Of a stretch of DNA of 64,000 nt, positions 14,665 to 22,715 are shown piece by piece. The position numbers and the translations under genes were made by a program. Each line of letters opens with the position of its first letter. Position 1 is the first letter of the stretch. The notes beneath the pieces were generated by a model. That model saw only the letters and a program-made list of their open reading frames with translations, searched no databases and had not been told where the DNA came from. Origin of the DNA: Halomonas sp. Y3 (lineage in GTDB: Bacteria > Pseudomonadota > Gammaproteobacteria > Pseudomonadales > Halomonadaceae); NCBI RefSeq assembly GCF_024137965.1, contig NZ_CP099975.1:1488001-1552000 (forward strand), given 5' to 3'.

Positions 14665-15630
14665 ATGGCCGAACCGGCTCTGTCCATCCGTGGCCTCACC
14701 AAGGTCTACGGTAATGGCTTCCAGGCCCTCAAGGGCATCGACCTCGACGTCGCCGAAGGAGATTTCTTCGCGCTGCTGGGCCCCAACGGCGCCGGCAAGT
14801 CCACCACCCTCGGCGTGGTCTGCTCCCTGGTGCAGAAGAGCGCCGGAGAGGTCTCGATCTTCGGCATCGACATCGATCGTGACTTTGCCCGGGCCAAGTA
14901 CCACCTGGGCGTGGTGCCCCAGGAGTTCAACTTCAACCAGTTCGAGAAAGTGATCGATATCGTGCTGGCCCAGGCGGGCTACTACGGCATGACCCGCCGG
15001 GAGGCGCTGCCCCGGGCCGAGGAGCTGTTGCGCGACCTCGGCCTCTGGGACAAGCGCAATGGCAGCGCTCGCATGCTCTCCGGCGGCATGAAGCGCCGCC
15101 TGATGATCGCCCGAGCTCTGATGCACCGGCCGAAGCTGCTGATCCTGGACGAACCCACCGCTGGCGTCGACATCGAGCTGCGCCGCAGCATGTGGGAGTA
15201 CATGCGCCGCATCAACCGCGAGGAGGGCACCACCATCATCCTCACCACCCACTACCTGGAGGAGGCCGAGAGCCTCTGTCGCAACGTGGCGATCATCAAC
15301 CACGGCGAGATCGTGCGCAACACCGGCGTGCGGGAACTGCTCGCCGAGCTCGACACCGAGACCTTCCTGCTCGACCTGGCCGCCCCCCTGGCGGCGCCGC
15401 CGGAGGTCCCCGGCTTCGAGGTGAGCCAGGTGGAGCCGGCCCAGCTGGCACTGGTGGTCCATCGGGGGCAGCGCATCAACGACGCCTTCAGCGCCCTCTC
15501 CGCGCAGGGGCTCGAGGTGGTCTCCATGCGCAACCGCGCCAACCGCCTCGAGGAGATGTTCGTCTCCATGGTGGAGCAGGGCAATGACGCCCGCGACAAG
15601 GCCGCCGCCGGCGCGGAGGTACGCTCATGA
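14665..15630 (+). CDS. yadG: ABC-2 type exporter, ATP-binding subunit (YadG-like)
   Basis: A 321-residue ATPase with Walker A GPNGAGKST (about residues 38-46), signature LSGGMKRR, Walker B LLILDEPTAGVD and the H-loop TTHYLEEAE. About 90 residues after the nucleotide-binding domain form the usual drug/polysaccharide-exporter tail. The ATG at 14665 has AAGGA upstream; the open frame continues another 49 codons but without an initiation signal. The permease gene overlaps by four bases. It energises export by the adjacent YadH-like permease. The substrate of YadGH-type exporters is not established. Confidence 0.9.
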   Translation: MAEPALSIRGLTKVYGNGFQALKGIDLDVAEGDFFALLGPNGAGKSTTLGVVCSLVQKSAGEVSIFGIDIDRDFARAKYHLGVVPQEFNFNQFEKVIDIVLAQAGYYGMTRREALPRAEELLRDLGLWDKRNGSARMLSGGMKRRLMIARALMHRPKLLILDEPTAGVDIELRRSMWEYMRRINREEGTTIILTTHYLEEAESLCRNVAIINHGEIVRNTGVRELLAELDTETFLLDLAAPLAAPPEVPGFEVSQVEPAQLALVVHRGQRINDAFSALSAQGLEVVSMRNRANRLEEMFVSMVEQGNDARDKAAAGAEVRS

Positions 15631-16400
15631 ACGCCATGCAGACCGCTATCGCCCTCTGGACCCTGGTGGTCAAGGAGATCAAGCGCTTCACGCGTATCTG
15701 GCCGCAGACCCTGCTGCCGCCCTCCATCACCATGACCATGTACTTCATCATCTTCGGCAGCCTGATCGGCTCGCGCATCGGCGAGATGGACGGCTTCAGC
15801 TACATGGACTTCATCGTGCCGGGGCTGATCATGATGTCGGTGATCACCAACAGCTACTCCAACGTGGCCTCGAGCTTCTTCTCCAACAAGTTCCAGCGCT
15901 CCATCGAGGAGATGATGGTCTCGCCGATGCCCAACTGGGTGATTCTCTCCGGCTTCGTGCTGGGGGGCATGGCCCGGGGGCTCGGCGTGGGGCTGATCGT
16001 CACCATCGTGTCGCTCTTCTTCACCCGCATCAGCATCGCCCATCCGCTGCTGACCATCGGCGTGGTGGTGCTGACCTCGGCGCTCTTCTCCATCGGTGGC
16101 TTCATCAATGCGCTGCTGGCCAACAAGTTCGATGATGTCTCCATCGTGCCGACCTTCATTCTCACGCCGCTGACCTATCTGGGCGGGGTCTTCTACTCCA
16201 TCTCGCTGCTGCCCGCCTTCTGGCAGGGCGCCTCGATGCTCAACCCCATCCTCTACATGGTCAACGTCTTCCGCTACGGCTTCCTCGGCGTCTCCGATAT
16301 CCCGGTGGGCTGGGCGCTGGCCGCCGTCGTCGCCTTCATCGCCGTGTTGTTCAGCATCGCCCTGTGGATGCTGGAGCGCGGCAAGGGAATCCGTTCATGA
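15627..16400 (+). CDS. yadH: ABC-2 type exporter, permease subunit (YadH-like)
   Basis: A 257-residue inner-membrane protein with about six hydrophobic segments. The ABC-2 permease hallmark is seen in TPLTYLGGVFYSISLLPAFW and the following LNPILYMVNVFRYGFLG. Its ATG lies in the last codons of the ATPase gene (ATGA overlap), and its own stop overlaps the start of queF in the same way, so the three genes are tightly coupled. Works as a dimer with the upstream ATPase. Confidence 0.9.
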   Translation: MNAMQTAIALWTLVVKEIKRFTRIWPQTLLPPSITMTMYFIIFGSLIGSRIGEMDGFSYMDFIVPGLIMMSVITNSYSNVASSFFSNKFQRSIEEMMVSPMPNWVILSGFVLGGMARGLGVGLIVTIVSLFFTRISIAHPLLTIGVVVLTSALFSIGGFINALLANKFDDVSIVPTFILTPLTYLGGVFYSISLLPAFWQGASMLNPILYMVNVFRYGFLGVSDIPVGWALAAVVAFIAVLFSIALWMLERGKGIRS

Positions 16401-17233
16401 ACCAACATCGCCCCGAGACCCTCGAACACGCTCCCCTGGGTCGGGAGTCCGCCTATCCGCAGCGCTACGACGCCGCGCTGCTCTACCCGATTCCCCGGGC
16501 CGCCAATCGGGCGCCCCTGGGCATCGGCGAGGGCGCGCTGCCCTTCGTCGGCGAGGACGAGTGGCACGCCTTCGAGACCAGCTGGCTCAATGCCCGGGGC
16601 AAGCCGGTGGTGGCCGTGGCGCGTTTCCGGCTGCCCGCGGACTCGGCGAACCTGATCGAGTCCAAGTCCTGGAAGCTCTACCTGAACGGCTTCAACCAGA
16701 CCCGCTTCGAGAGCCGCGAGGCGGTGGCCGAGATCCTCAAGCGCGACCTCGCCGCGGCGGCCGGCGCGCCGGTGGCGGTCGAGCTGTTCGCCGTCGATGA
16801 CGAGGCGCTCACCCCCCGCTCCCTGCCCGGAGAGTGCCTGGATGATCTCGATATCGAGGTCGACCGCTACACCCCCAGCGCCGAGCTGCTGACGGTGGGC
16901 GATGAGATCGTCGAGGAGACCCTCTATTCGCACCTGCTCAAGTCCAACTGCCCGGTCACCGGCCAGCCCGACTGGGGCAGCGTGCTGATCCGCTACCGCG
17001 GGCCCAGGCTCGACCGCGAGGGACTGCTGCGCTACCTGATTGGCTATCGCCAGCACCAGGACTTCCACGAGCACTGCGTGGAGCACATCTTCATGGACCT
17101 GCTCGAGCGCGCCCGCCCCGAGCGGCTGCTGGTGCTGGCCCGCTATGTGCGCCGGGGCGGGCTTGATATCAGCCCCTGGCGGGGCACCCCCGGCGAGCGC
17201 CCGCCGGAGCCCCTGCGCCTGGCCCGCCAGTAG
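16397..17233 (+). CDS. queF: NADPH-dependent 7-cyano-7-deazaguanine (preQ0) reductase QueF, long form
   Basis: A 278-residue QueF of the two-domain (YqcD-like) type; E. coli QueF has 282. It reduces preQ0 to preQ1 for queuosine tRNA modification. Seen here: the QueF motif ESKSWKLYLNGFNQTRF (about 88-104), catalytic Cys185 in SNCPVTGQPDW with Asp192 seven residues later (E. coli Cys190/Asp197), and EHCVEHIFMDL near the C-terminus. I start at 16397, which overlaps the permease stop by four bases, rather than the in-frame ATG 11 codons upstream. The other queuosine genes are not in the window. Confidence 0.95.
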   Translation: MNQHRPETLEHAPLGRESAYPQRYDAALLYPIPRAANRAPLGIGEGALPFVGEDEWHAFETSWLNARGKPVVAVARFRLPADSANLIESKSWKLYLNGFNQTRFESREAVAEILKRDLAAAAGAPVAVELFAVDDEALTPRSLPGECLDDLDIEVDRYTPSAELLTVGDEIVEETLYSHLLKSNCPVTGQPDWGSVLIRYRGPRLDREGLLRYLIGYRQHQDFHEHCVEHIFMDLLERARPERLLVLARYVRRGGLDISPWRGTPGERPPEPLRLARQ

Positions 17234-17289
17234 CGCCGGCCAGGCGCCTTGGGTAGAGTGCCGTTAACTCACGCTAACAGGAGCACGAC

Positions 17290-17850
17290 ATGGATGCGAT
17301 GACGCTGCTGCACGAACGCAGCTCCATGGGCAAGCTGATGGGCCCGCCGCCGACGCCCGAGCAGCTCGAGGCGATCTACCGCGCGGCCCTGCGCGCCCCG
17401 GACCACAAGGAGCTGCGCCCCTGGCGCTTCGTCGAGTTCAGCGGGGAGGGCCGTGAGCGTCTGGGCGAGCTGTTCGCCGAGGCGGAGTATCGCGAGGATC
17501 CCCATGTGGGGGATACCGCCCTGGACGCCGCTCGCAAGAAGCCGCTGCGGGCCCCCATGGTGATCGCGGTGATCGCCAGGGTGACCCCGGATGTGCCCAA
17601 GGTGCCGCGGATCGAGCAGGTGATCTCCGCCGGTTGCGCCGCCCACGCCATCCTGCTGGCCGCCCATGCCCAGGGGCTCGGGGCCATGTGGCGCAGCGGC
17701 AAGTACGCCTTCGACCCCACGGTCCGCAAGGGCCTGGGGCTCGACGAGGAGGATGAGGTGGTAGCCTTCATCTATCTCGGCCAGCTGGGCGGGCGACACA
17801 AGCCCATTCCCGAGCATGATATCGACGCCTTCGTTGAACGCTGGCGCTGA
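17290..17850 (+). CDS. Nitroreductase-family protein (YdjA-like)
   Basis: A 186-residue FMN-dependent oxidoreductase of the small YdjA type (E. coli YdjA has 183). The start MTLLHERSSMGKL is typical of the family, RAPDHKELRPWRFVEF contains the FMN-contacting Arg/His region, and GAMWRSGKYA and the C-terminal EEDEVVAFIYLGQ are conserved. It probably reduces nitro or quinone-like compounds with NAD(P)H; the physiological substrate is unknown. AGGAG precedes the ATG. The thioesterase gene follows after 10 bases. Confidence 0.88.
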   Translation: MDAMTLLHERSSMGKLMGPPPTPEQLEAIYRAALRAPDHKELRPWRFVEFSGEGRERLGELFAEAEYREDPHVGDTALDAARKKPLRAPMVIAVIARVTPDVPKVPRIEQVISAGCAAHAILLAAHAQGLGAMWRSGKYAFDPTVRKGLGLDEEDEVVAFIYLGQLGGRHKPIPEHDIDAFVERWR

Positions 17851-17860
17851 GGGGGGATAG

Positions 17861-18367
17861 ATGCGCGAGATCGGCAAGCCCCACCCGCGGCTCCCGCTGC
17901 CCGCCGAGGGCCAGGAGGATGATCCGCAGCGCTTCCTGGCCTGGCTCGGCGAGGCGATTCCCATGGTCGAGCACCTGGGCATCCGCGAGATGCGCCGGGA
18001 CGGCCAGCGTCTCGTCTGGCAGCTGGCGCTGACGCCCAGCCTCAACGACAAGGGCACCGGCTTCGGCGGAGCCCTCACCGCCCAGGCCACCCTGCTGGGC
18101 TGGTGCTGGACGACCCTCTGGCTGCGTCGCCGGGGGCTTGCTCGGGACGTGGTGGTGGCCGAGGCCAGCCAGCGCTTCCTGGCGCCGGTCACCGGCGACT
18201 ATCGCTTCGAGTGCGAGCCGGAAGCGGAGGAGGGGCCCGAGAACCTCGCACTGCAGCTGGCCCAGAAGGGGCGGGGGCGTATCACCCTGGTCCAGCGGCT
18301 CTGGTGCGGCGAGGTGCTCTGCCTGGAGGCTCGCAGCAATTACGCGGTGTTAGCGGCTTCTTCTTGA
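17861..18367 (+). CDS. YiiD C-terminal-type thioesterase (hot-dog fold)
   Basis: A 168-residue protein with the pattern of the putative thioesterase domain at the C-terminus of YiiD: LNDKGTGFGGALTAQATLLG with the conserved Asn-Asp and Gly-rich turn, followed by VVVAEASQRFLAPVTGDY. Here the domain stands alone without the YiiD acetyltransferase half. A GGGGGG-type ribosome site lies six bases before the ATG. Presumably hydrolyses an acyl thioester; no substrate can be inferred. Confidence 0.8.
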   Translation: MREIGKPHPRLPLPAEGQEDDPQRFLAWLGEAIPMVEHLGIREMRRDGQRLVWQLALTPSLNDKGTGFGGALTAQATLLGWCWTTLWLRRRGLARDVVVAEASQRFLAPVTGDYRFECEPEAEEGPENLALQLAQKGRGRITLVQRLWCGEVLCLEARSNYAVLAASS

Positions 18368-18502
18368 TCCCAGGTCGGGTAGTGCTGGAATCCGCCTGGC
18401 TCAGGCGAGCTGGCTGCGCGAACACGCTGCCGTCACTTCCAGGGCTTCCTCTATGCGCGGCCCGTCCCGGTCGGCGAGCTCCTCCCTCCGGGGAAAAAGC
18501 GG

Positions 18503-18531
18503 CTTGCAATCGAACACTTAAGGCGATAACA
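18503..18531 (+). promoter_or_regulatory. Putative promoter of tRNA-Ser
   Basis: TTGCAA and TAACAT are 17 bp apart, followed by a GC-rich discriminator. The tRNA begins 55 bases downstream. Confidence 0.45.
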
Positions 18532-18586
18532 TATGCGCCGTTCTTGAGCGAAAGGCCTCGCGCCTCCAGCCCATGAGCCACAACGT

Positions 18587-18674
18587 GGAGGGGTGTCCGA
18601 GTGGTCGAAGGAGCACGCCTGGAAAGTGTGTAAGTCGAAAGGCTTCGAGGGTTCGAATCCCTCCCCCTCCGCCA
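18587..18674 (+). tRNA. tRNA-Ser (GGA)
   Basis: An 88-nt class II tRNA with a long variable arm and encoded CCA. The acceptor GGAGGGG pairs with CCCCTCC, and the anticodon loop contains GGA. It closely resembles the E. coli Ser(GGA) tRNA. Confidence 0.95.
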
Positions 18675-18683
18675 CGAATATCG

Positions 18684-18713
18684 AAAAAGCCGCTGAGAAA
18701 TCAGCGGCTTTTT
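18684..18713 (+). terminator. Rho-independent terminator of tRNA-Ser, target site of the group II intron
   Basis: A 13-bp perfect stem with a GAAA loop and flanking A and T runs. The group II intron begins five bases after the stem, the arrangement known for class C introns. Confidence 0.85.
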
Positions 18714-18718
18714 CTTTG

Positions 18719-20646
18719 GTGCGCCAGGCATGGCGCGTAGCACCGATAGGTGCTGTTCCCGAGGGTGGTGCCTCGGGATGACTTGGGGGTGAAAGTCCCC
18801 TGCGGACCCTGATAGCGGGAACCGCTAGCCGAACAGCAAGGGTGTCCGCCGCGAGGCGGAATCTGAAGGAAGCTGAAGGCAAACTCCCGGCCTGACGGAC
18901 AGAAATCGCATACGAGGCTGTCGCACCTGGGCGAGGGCGCCAAGTTACCCGAAGCCCGATAGCTATCCGGAAGGGGCGGCAGTAAATGCGGCGGGTAGAT
19001 GGGAGGAAGGTCGCGCGTCTTACCCTGGGAGGTCTGGTGGTCTGCCACGGTGCTACCGGCGCCGAGAGGCGGCGGGATGGGCCACCAGACGTCAGCAGAG
19101 GCCATAGTAAGTGTCGACTCACCCCGACACCAAGGGCCGAACATGAAGAACCGCGAGTAGGCGATGATGTCTCGAGGATCGATCATGAAGGCAGAAAGTG
19201 GCGCTGATACCGCCACCCACCCAGAGGGGCAGGGGCAGTACCCCGGGTCCCGGCCGGTGGGCGTCGAGACGGTCCCGGCGTCGTCATCGTGGACGAAAGC
19301 GGAGCCCGCCCCGCTCATGGAAGCCGTGGTAGAGAAGGCCAACATGGCGCGGGCTTACCGAAGGGTGGTCGCCAACAAGGGGGCGCCGGGTGCCGATGGC
19401 ATGACGGTCCACCAGTTGGCCGACCACCTGAAGGAATGCTGGCCAACGCTGTGCGAACGGCTACTGGCCGGTGAGTACCACCCCAGCCCGATCCGAGCCG
19501 TCGAGATCCCCAAGCCCAAGGGCGGAACGCGACAGCTCGGCATCCCCACGGTTACCGACCGGCTGATTCAGCAGGCTCTGCTTCAGGTGCTGACGCCGAT
19601 CTTCGATCCGGAATTCTCCGCATCGAGTTACGGCTATCGCCCTGGGCGCAGTGCCCAGCAGGCCGTCTCGGCGATGAAGTCCCATGTCACTGCCGGCCAC
19701 CGCTGGGTGGTCGACCTCGACCTGGAAGCCTTCTTCGACCGGGTAAACCACGACCTGCTGATGGCGCGGGTCGCGCGCCGCATCCGCGACAAGCGAGCAT
19801 TGCGCCTGATCCGACGCTATCTGGAAGCCGGGATGTTCCAGGACGGCCTGGCCGCGCCACGCCGGCAGGGCACGCCCCAGGGCGGGCCACTCAGCCCGCT
19901 GCTGGCCAATATCCTGCTGGATGACGTGGATAAGGAGCTGGAACGCCGCGGTCACCGCTTCTGCCGCTACGCCGATGACATGCAGGTGTATGTCAGGAGT
20001 CGGCGAGCGGGCGAGCGCGTCATGGCCAGTCTGAGTGATTTTCTCGAGAGCTCGCTCAGGCTGACGGTCAATGGCGACAAGAGTGCGGTGGACCGACCCT
20101 GGAACCGGGGGTACCTGGGTTACACGCTGACCCGGCACAAGTTGCCGAAGCTGACGCTGGCCAAGGCCAGCCTGCAGCGCCTGATGCAGCGTGTCCGCGA
20201 GATCCTCAAGCGCGGCAGGGGGCGCAACATACGGCGAGTCATTGAGGAGCTGGCCCCCGTCCTGCGGGGCTGGGCCAATTACTTCCGCCTTGTCGATGTA
20301 AGGCACCCCCTGGAAGTGCTGGATCAATGGATACGCCGTCGACTGCGCTGCGTGATCTGGCGGCAGTGGAAGCGCCCATGGACCCGGCGGCGCAAGCTAC
20401 TGGCGCTGGGCCTGGGCGACAAGCGTGCCTGGAAATCAGCGGGGAATGGGCGAGGTCCCTGGTGGAACGCCGGCGCCTCGCACATGAATCAGGCTTTGCC
20501 ACGGAAATGGTTCGAGCAGCAGGGCCTGATCTCGGTACTCGATACGGTCAAGAGGGCTTAGTCGTTCTTCGTGAACCGCCGTGGTACGGAACCGTATGCC
20601 CGGTGGTGTGAGAGGACGGGGGAGGCGACTCCCCCTCCTACTCGAT
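18719..20646 (+). mobile_element. Group II intron, class C-like, with encoded reverse transcriptase
   Basis: The proposed 5' end is GTGCG at 18719, matching the GUGYG consensus. A structured 445-base RNA region precedes the reverse-transcriptase ORF (19164-20561). After the ORF, domain V runs about 20574-20608: ACCGCCG pairs with CGGTGGT, and the catalytic triad is CGC, as in class C, not AGC. Domain VI follows (GGGGGAG-GCGA-CTCCCCC), with a candidate branch-point A at 20640, seven bases from a 3' end in AT at 20646. Total 1928 bp. Insertion right behind a terminator hairpin is the class C habit. Both exon junctions are inferred from consensus, so they could be off by a few bases. Confidence 0.85.
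19164..20561 (+). CDS. ltrA: Group II intron reverse transcriptase/maturase
   Basis: A 465-residue intron-encoded protein. Reverse-transcriptase blocks are in order: KGAPGADGMTV, IPKPKGGTRQLGIPTVTDR, the palm motif VVDLDLEAFFDRVNHDLL, GTPQGGPLSPLLANILLD, and the active site YADD at residues 269-272. A maturase (X) domain follows, and the C-terminus shows GRGPWWNAGASHMN. No HNH endonuclease is present, as expected for class C. The protein helps splicing and reverse-splices the intron into new sites. The frame is kept from ATG 19164; ATG 19185 has a better ribosome site (GAGGA) and may be the true start. No frameshift or lost motif is visible, so it may be active. Confidence 0.93.
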   Translation: MMSRGSIMKAESGADTATHPEGQGQYPGSRPVGVETVPASSSWTKAEPAPLMEAVVEKANMARAYRRVVANKGAPGADGMTVHQLADHLKECWPTLCERLLAGEYHPSPIRAVEIPKPKGGTRQLGIPTVTDRLIQQALLQVLTPIFDPEFSASSYGYRPGRSAQQAVSAMKSHVTAGHRWVVDLDLEAFFDRVNHDLLMARVARRIRDKRALRLIRRYLEAGMFQDGLAAPRRQGTPQGGPLSPLLANILLDDVDKELERRGHRFCRYADDMQVYVRSRRAGERVMASLSDFLESSLRLTVNGDKSAVDRPWNRGYLGYTLTRHKLPKLTLAKASLQRLMQRVREILKRGRGRNIRRVIEELAPVLRGWANYFRLVDVRHPLEVLDQWIRRRLRCVIWRQWKRPWTRRRKLLALGLGDKRAWKSAGNGRGPWWNAGASHMNQALPRKWFEQQGLISVLDTVKRA

Positions 20647-20683
20647 CCTGGAAAAGGTCGGGGGTCGCCCTCTGCGGTGCTGC

Positions 20684-21586
20684 TCACGCCAGCATGCCTG
20701 ACTCGTCCAGCCCGTGGCGGTGTCGCTCGAAGGCCTGGGCCATCTTGAGATCGTAGCGGTTCCTGGCGTAGGCGGGGCCGTTGTAGCGACGTGCGAAGCG
20801 GTCCCACTGCTGATGGCGCAGCGACGAGAGCAATACCGTGTCCTTCTGGATGAAGCGCACGAAGGCGTCGAGGTGCGCCCGCTCCCCCCGGTGCATGCAC
20901 TCCACATAGTGCCGGGCGCTGTCGTACTCCAGGTGCTGCCAGTGAAAACCCATGATCTGGAAGAGTCCCCAGGAGGCGGACTCCAGTGCGCTGTCGTGGT
21001 GGATCTGCTGGGCGCGCTCCAGGCGCTCGTACTCTCTGACGCCCCCCGCGTAGCCCCCCGGTGAAGTGTTGACCAGATCGGGGGCGCTGGCGACATAGGG
21101 GGCTGGGTCGATGCCGTGGTGGCGGAGCCGGCGCGCCATGATATGGCGTTCGAAGAGGATGGCCGGCCTGCCGTTGGAGAAGAAGCCGCTCCCCCGGGAC
21201 TCCACCTCGTTGACCGCCATCACTGCGGCTACCGGCACCTTCAGTTCATCGGCGGCCCACTCCAGGTCCCGCTGGCCCAGCAGGCGATCATCGGCAGGGC
21301 GCGGGTTCGGCCGGTGCCCGTGCTGGTCGCTGTCCTCCTGACGGGCCTCGTCCAGCACTGCCTCTGTCTTGGGGCCCGCCAGGCCGTCCACCACCAGCCC
21401 GCTGCGCTTCTGGAAGGCGCGCACCGCCTGCTCGGTCAGGGGGCCGAACTGACCATCCACCGTCAGTGAAAAGCCTGCGGCGTTGAGGCGCTGCTGCAGT
21501 GCGCGCACCTCATCCCCCGAATCACCTCGGCGCAATACAAGGTCTCGCCGAGGAACGAAATCCACTTCGGAGTACCAGTCGGACAT
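20684..21586 (-). CDS. N-acetylmuramidase-family endolysin-like protein with peptidoglycan-binding domain
   Basis: A 300-residue protein. Residues about 17-85 form a PG_binding_1 domain (RGDSGDEVRALQQRLNAAGF, VDGLAGPKTEAVL). The C-terminal 190 residues resemble the N-acetylmuramidase domain formerly DUF3380: AVNEVESRGSGFF with the putative catalytic Glu, RPAILFERHIM, SASWGLFQIMGFHW and RRYNGPAYARNRYD. Such proteins are mostly phage endolysins, yet no holin, spanin or phage structural gene is near, and no signal peptide is seen. It sits alone behind the group II intron. An AGGAGG site precedes the ATG. It may be a domesticated lysin or the last gene of a decayed prophage near tRNA-Ser. Confidence 0.85.
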   Translation of the reverse strand: MSDWYSEVDFVPRRDLVLRRGDSGDEVRALQQRLNAAGFSLTVDGQFGPLTEQAVRAFQKRSGLVVDGLAGPKTEAVLDEARQEDSDQHGHRPNPRPADDRLLGQRDLEWAADELKVPVAAVMAVNEVESRGSGFFSNGRPAILFERHIMARRLRHHGIDPAPYVASAPDLVNTSPGGYAGGVREYERLERAQQIHHDSALESASWGLFQIMGFHWQHLEYDSARHYVECMHRGERAHLDAFVRFIQKDTVLLSSLRHQQWDRFARRYNGPAYARNRYDLKMAQAFERHRHGLDESGMLA

Positions 21587-21844
21587 GATGAGTCCTCCTG
21601 CCGTTTCCTGAACGATAGTGAGCGGAGTGGCAGGGCGCCAGTGCGGAGATCGGGGGGCAGCTCACCGGCAGGCTTGCGTTGCTCACGCCGCGGCATGGCG
21701 CCTGGCCGAATCGCTACGCGGGTCTCCGGCGTCGCTTTAGCTGCCCGGCCAACGTTGGGTGCATTTGGGCCCCCGGGAAGATTGGGGGTAAGCTGACCGG
21801 GATGCCGAAGGAGAGGTATCCCATTCACCGTTCGGAGACGCCCC

Positions 21845-22270
21845 ATGCTGTCACGCCCCCTCTTTGCCGCTGCCCTGCTGGCCCTGCCGCTCACCGCCAT
21901 GGCGGAGACCCCCAATATCACCCCCGGGCTTTGGGAGTTCACCAGCACCACCTCGGTGACCGGCGAGATCCCGATTCCCGACCAGACCGACACCCACCAG
22001 GAGTGCATCGCCCAAGGCGACCTCGAGGATCCGGACTTCCAGTTCCTCGAGTTGGAGGAGGGCTGTGAGCTGCTCGAGCACAACGTCTCTGCCGATGGCA
22101 TCGACTACCGGATGATCTGTCGAGAAGAGGGCGGCGAGGCCAACATCAACGGCCGCATGGACTTCCTGCGCGAGCGCCTCGAGGGCAGCGTCGATGTCAC
22201 TGTCCAGTCGCCCATGGGCGAGATGCAGATGAATACCGTGGTGGAAGGCGCCCATATCGGCGACTGCTGA
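21845..22270 (+). CDS. DUF3617-family periplasmic protein
   Basis: A 141-residue protein with a signal peptide cleaved after MAE-adjacent alanines (about residue 20). The mature part begins TPNITPGLWEFTSTTSV, the characteristic opening of DUF3617 proteins, and has cysteines near residues 59, 74, 95 and 141 that could pair. Function of the family is unknown. GGAG lies eight bases before the ATG. It is convergent with the cyd cluster. The 258 bases upstream, shared with the divergent muramidase gene, hold no recognisable element. Confidence 0.8.
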   Translation: MLSRPLFAAALLALPLTAMAETPNITPGLWEFTSTTSVTGEIPIPDQTDTHQECIAQGDLEDPDFQFLELEEGCELLEHNVSADGIDYRMICREEGGEANINGRMDFLRERLEGSVDVTVQSPMGEMQMNTVVEGAHIGDC

Positions 22271-22277
22271 TTTGCCC

Positions 22278-22577
22278 TCATCCGGTCGGCCTGAGTGCCG
22301 GCCGGCCCATCTCGTCAAGGGTCAGCTGACGCTGTCGCACTGCCGGAGCCTCCAGGGCGACATGGCTGGCGATCACCAGCAGCCCCTGCCCCTGGCGGCG
22401 CAGCAGGCACTCGACCACCCGCGCCCGGGTGGCGGCGTCCAGCCCCGCCAGGGGCTCATCCAGCAGCAGCACGGGCCGGCGCGCCAGCAGCAGCGCACCG
22501 CGCAGCCAGTGGCGCTGAGGGGCGGGGCAGCGGGCGAGCCGCTGCCGCGGGGTGGGCGACTCAGTCGCCGCGCTCAT
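22278..22577 (-). CDS. Truncated ABC-ATPase (C-terminal half of a nucleotide-binding domain), cyd-linked remnant
   Basis: A 99-residue ORF whose start codon lies inside the last codons of cydX. It carries a Walker B and D-loop (PVLLLDEPLAGLDAATRAR) and an H-loop-like ASHVALEAPA. The Walker A, Q-loop and a recognisable LSGGQ are absent; only a weak PAPQR replaces the signature. It cannot bind ATP as a normal subunit. CydDC or CcmA-like ATPases are often encoded near cyd genes, so this may be what remains of such a gene, or a short protein retained for another role. Overlap with cydX would couple translation. Confidence 0.6.
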   Translation of the reverse strand: MSAATESPTPRQRLARCPAPQRHWLRGALLLARRPVLLLDEPLAGLDAATRARVVECLLRRQGQGLLVIASHVALEAPAVRQRQLTLDEMGRPALRPTG

Positions 22578-22689
22578 GGTCCTCTCCGGCGCTTTCGCCT
22601 TCATAGCCGTTGAGCTCCAGCCACATGGCGTTGAGGATGCCGAGGGCGGCGGCCAGGGTGACGCCGAGAATCCAGGCGAAGTACCACAT
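22561..22689 (-). CDS. cydX: Cytochrome bd oxidase small subunit CydX (YbgT)
   Basis: A 42-residue single-pass membrane protein beginning MWYFAWILGVTLAAALGI, followed by NAMWLELNGYE, the classic CydX pattern, and a polar tail. CydX stabilises the CydAB heme core. It lies 26 bases after cydB with a GGAG site, and its end overlaps the start of the ABC-ATPase remnant. Confidence 0.93.
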   Translation of the reverse strand: MWYFAWILGVTLAAALGILNAMWLELNGYEGESAGEDHERGD

Positions 22690-22715
22690 CGTCGTAATCT
22701 CCTTTCAGGCCGGGC

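Noticed and set aside
18451..19122. Open frames over tRNA-Ser and the 5' part of the group II intron
   Set aside because: The region is structural RNA (tRNA and intron ribozyme), and no frame has a plausible product.
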